From contig NZ_CALIJF010000346.1 in NCBI RefSeq assembly GCF_938018035.1, positions 1 to 6,966 of the forward strand: a DNA stretch of 6,966 bases, written 5' to 3'. Shown in pieces: positions 5,770 through 6,966 of this stretch. The notes beneath the pieces are model-generated. The model did no database searches, had not been told where the DNA came from, and was given only the letters and a program-made list of their open reading frames with translations. Position 1 is the first letter of the stretch; every line of letters begins with the position of its first letter. Origin of the DNA: an uncultured Campylobacter sp. (GTDB lineage Bacteria; Campylobacterota; Campylobacteria; Campylobacterales; Campylobacteraceae). The translations under genes were made by a program, and so were the position numbers.

Positions 5770-6966
5770 TTGAAAGATATATCGCTGATTTTGCTCGCCG
5801 CGGGCGATTCGAGCAGGTTTGAGCTGAGCGTCAAAAAGCAGTGGCTGCGCGTGGGCGAGCTGCCGCTTTGGCAATACGTCGCGCAAAATATCGCGCGGGC
5901 GCACCCATTTAAAAAAATCATAATCGCCGTAAACGAGGAGGACGTGAGCTATTGCGAGCGCCTTTATGCGTGCAGCTTGGCCTCTGCGCGCAGAGGAAGT
6001 GCAGAGTGCGACACGAGCGAGTATAAATTTCAAAGCGAGCAGGACGAGGTCGAATGCGGCGCAGACGATCTAAACGACGCAAGCAAGCCGCGGGGCGCGG
6101 AAAATTTTAAAGCTCAAGTCGGATGCGGCGCAGATGAATGCGGCTCTGCAAATTTAAAATTTCACTTCGCCCCGGGCGGCGCAAATCGCCAAAGCTCGCT
6201 AAAAAACGCGCTGCAGCTCGTAGATAGCGAACTCGTGCTCGTAAGCGACGTGGCGCGTGCGCAAATTTCGCCAGGGCTGATCTCCTCGCTGATACGAAAT
6301 TTAGGCAGCGCAGACTGTATCAGCCCCTACCTCGACGTAAACGACACGACCTATCTCGGCGAGCGTATAGTAGAGCGAGATGAGCTGCGCCTCATCCAAA
6401 CGCCGCAGCTTTCGCGCACGGCGCTACTTAAAAAGGCGCTTGAGGGAGACGAAATTTTTACCGACGACAGCGCGGCGATCGGCAGCGCGGGCGGACGGTT
6501 GAAATTTATAAAAGGCGAAGCGGGCGCACTTAAGATCACGCGCGCAAGCGATCTGGCGGCGCTAAATTTAAAACCCTGCTCGCGCGATATCTTTTGCGGC
6601 ACGGGTTACGACGTGCATGCGATCGAAAAAGGCGGGGGTATCGTGCTTGGCGGCGTGCAAATTCCGTGCGAGTTCGCGCTGATCGCGCACAGCGACGGCG
6701 ACGTAGCGATCCATGCCCTAATCGACGCTATCTGCGGCGCGGCGATGCTGGGCGACATCGGCGAGCTCTTCCCCGATAGCGACGTCAAGCTTAAAGGCGC
6801 GGACAGCAAGGAGCTGTTACGAAAGGTAATGCGGCGCGTCAGAGGCTACGGCTATGAGCTCGTAAATGCCGATATCACAATCATCGCGCAGCGCCCGAAG
6901 ATCGGCATTTACAAAGCGCAGATGCAGGAGGTTTTAAGCGAAATTTTAAACTGCGCGCGCGTCAAT
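5770..6966 (+). CDS. ispDF: Bifunctional IspD/IspF enzyme of the MEP isoprenoid pathway (C-terminus cut by window edge)
   Basis: An open frame of 399 codons with no stop before the window end. The N-terminal IspD domain makes CDP-methylerythritol from MEP and CTP; the C-terminal IspF domain cyclises the phosphorylated product to MEcPP. IspD signs are LLAAGDSSRF (8-17) with KKQW soon after, SDVARA (159-164, the HDAARP equivalent), and IQTPQ (209-213). IspF begins near 274: GTGYDVH gives metal ligands D281 and H283, AHSDGDVAIHAL gives H315, and GDIGELFPD and TIIAQRPK follow. About 34 C-terminal residues are probably missing. The start is TTG (see the ribosome binding site at 5759). Residues about 67-130 are an insertion relative to C. 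jejuni IspDF as I remember it (371 residues). It lies between the KKIIIAVNEEDVSYCERLY segment and the GGANRQSSL segment that matches GGDTRAESL. The frame stays open and the motifs on both sides are intact, so the gene is probably functional. Confidence 0.95.
   Translation, partial: MKDISLILLAAGDSSRFELSVKKQWLRVGELPLWQYVAQNIARAHPFKKIIIAVNEEDVSYCERLYACSLASARRGSAECDTSEYKFQSEQDEVECGADDLNDASKPRGAENFKAQVGCGADECGSANLKFHFAPGGANRQSSLKNALQLVDSELVLVSDVARAQISPGLISSLIRNLGSADCISPYLDVNDTTYLGERIVERDELRLIQTPQLSRTALLKKALEGDEIFTDDSAAIGSAGGRLKFIKGEAGALKITRASDLAALNLKPCSRDIFCGTGYDVHAIEKGGGIVLGGVQIPCEFALIAHSDGDVAIHALIDAICGAAMLGDIGELFPDSDVKLKGADSKELLRKVMRRVRGYGYELVNADITIIAQRPKIGIYKAQMQEVLSEILNCARVN
6049..6137 (+). 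repeat. Direct repeat, 20-bp copies at 6049-6068 and 6118-6137, inside the IspD insertion
   Basis: Two 20-bp stretches, each with GTCG at the left end and the core ATGCGGCGCAGA, match at 18 of 20 positions. They are 69 bp (23 codons) apart, so they encode VECGADD and VGCGADE in the same frame. Each is preceded by an AAATTT or AATTTT stretch (KFQ, NFKAQ). This suggests that the insertion grew by in-frame duplication. Confidence 0.65.

Noticed and set aside
6351..6809. Several open frames in other frames or antisense within ispDF
   Set aside because: They are shadows of the conserved IspD/IspF reading frame in GC-rich codons.
1..6966. tRNA, rRNA, insertion sequences, phase-variable homopolymer tracts
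   Set aside because: No cloverleaf-like sequence, transposase or terminal repeats, and no G or C run of eight or more was seen on either strand.

Overview
The window looks like a piece of a Campylobacter chromosome with moderate GC, of the C. gracilis/C. showae type. The reasons are a fused IspD-IspF protein, a Campylobacter-like DapD N-terminus, abundant AAATTT words, and the order dapD - mrp - ispDF. As far as I remember, C. jejuni has these three genes adjacent in the same orientations. The species guess is inference.

Layout. Bases 1-2273 (minus strand) hold a tight three-gene unit. It is transcribed from about 2280 towards 1: two tandem paralogous exported proteins of unknown function (1248-2273, then 192-1220), then the start of dapD (177 to beyond the window edge), with gaps of only 27 and 14 nt. 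Bases 2274-3152 contain no convincing gene. They hold a perfect 10-bp hairpin (2303-2326) and a roughly 0.8-kb field of short degenerate AAATT-centred units, spaced mostly 11-15 bp or about twice that. Bases 3153-5551 (minus strand) are thiC followed by mrp/apbC, overlapping by ATGA. Bases 5552-5769 are a divergent promoter region with a 14-bp perfect palindrome. From 5770 to the right edge (plus strand) is ispDF, TTG-initiated and cut by the window end.

How the genes fit together. ThiC is a [4Fe-4S] radical-SAM enzyme of thiamine pyrimidine synthesis, and Mrp/ApbC is an Fe-S carrier ATPase whose loss in Salmonella impairs that very step, so their coupling makes sense. IspDF supplies isoprenoid precursors and DapD supplies lysine/meso-diaminopimelate; both are core functions. 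The two secreted paralogs and the repeat field sit between dapD and mrp and form the accessory part of the window.

Most unusual points: the tandem exported paralogs with four conserved cysteines; the AAATT field, with blocks that keep codon phase; a cysteine-rich insertion of about 64 residues, containing an internal direct repeat, in the IspD domain; and an Mrp whose usual CxxC has become CPDN.
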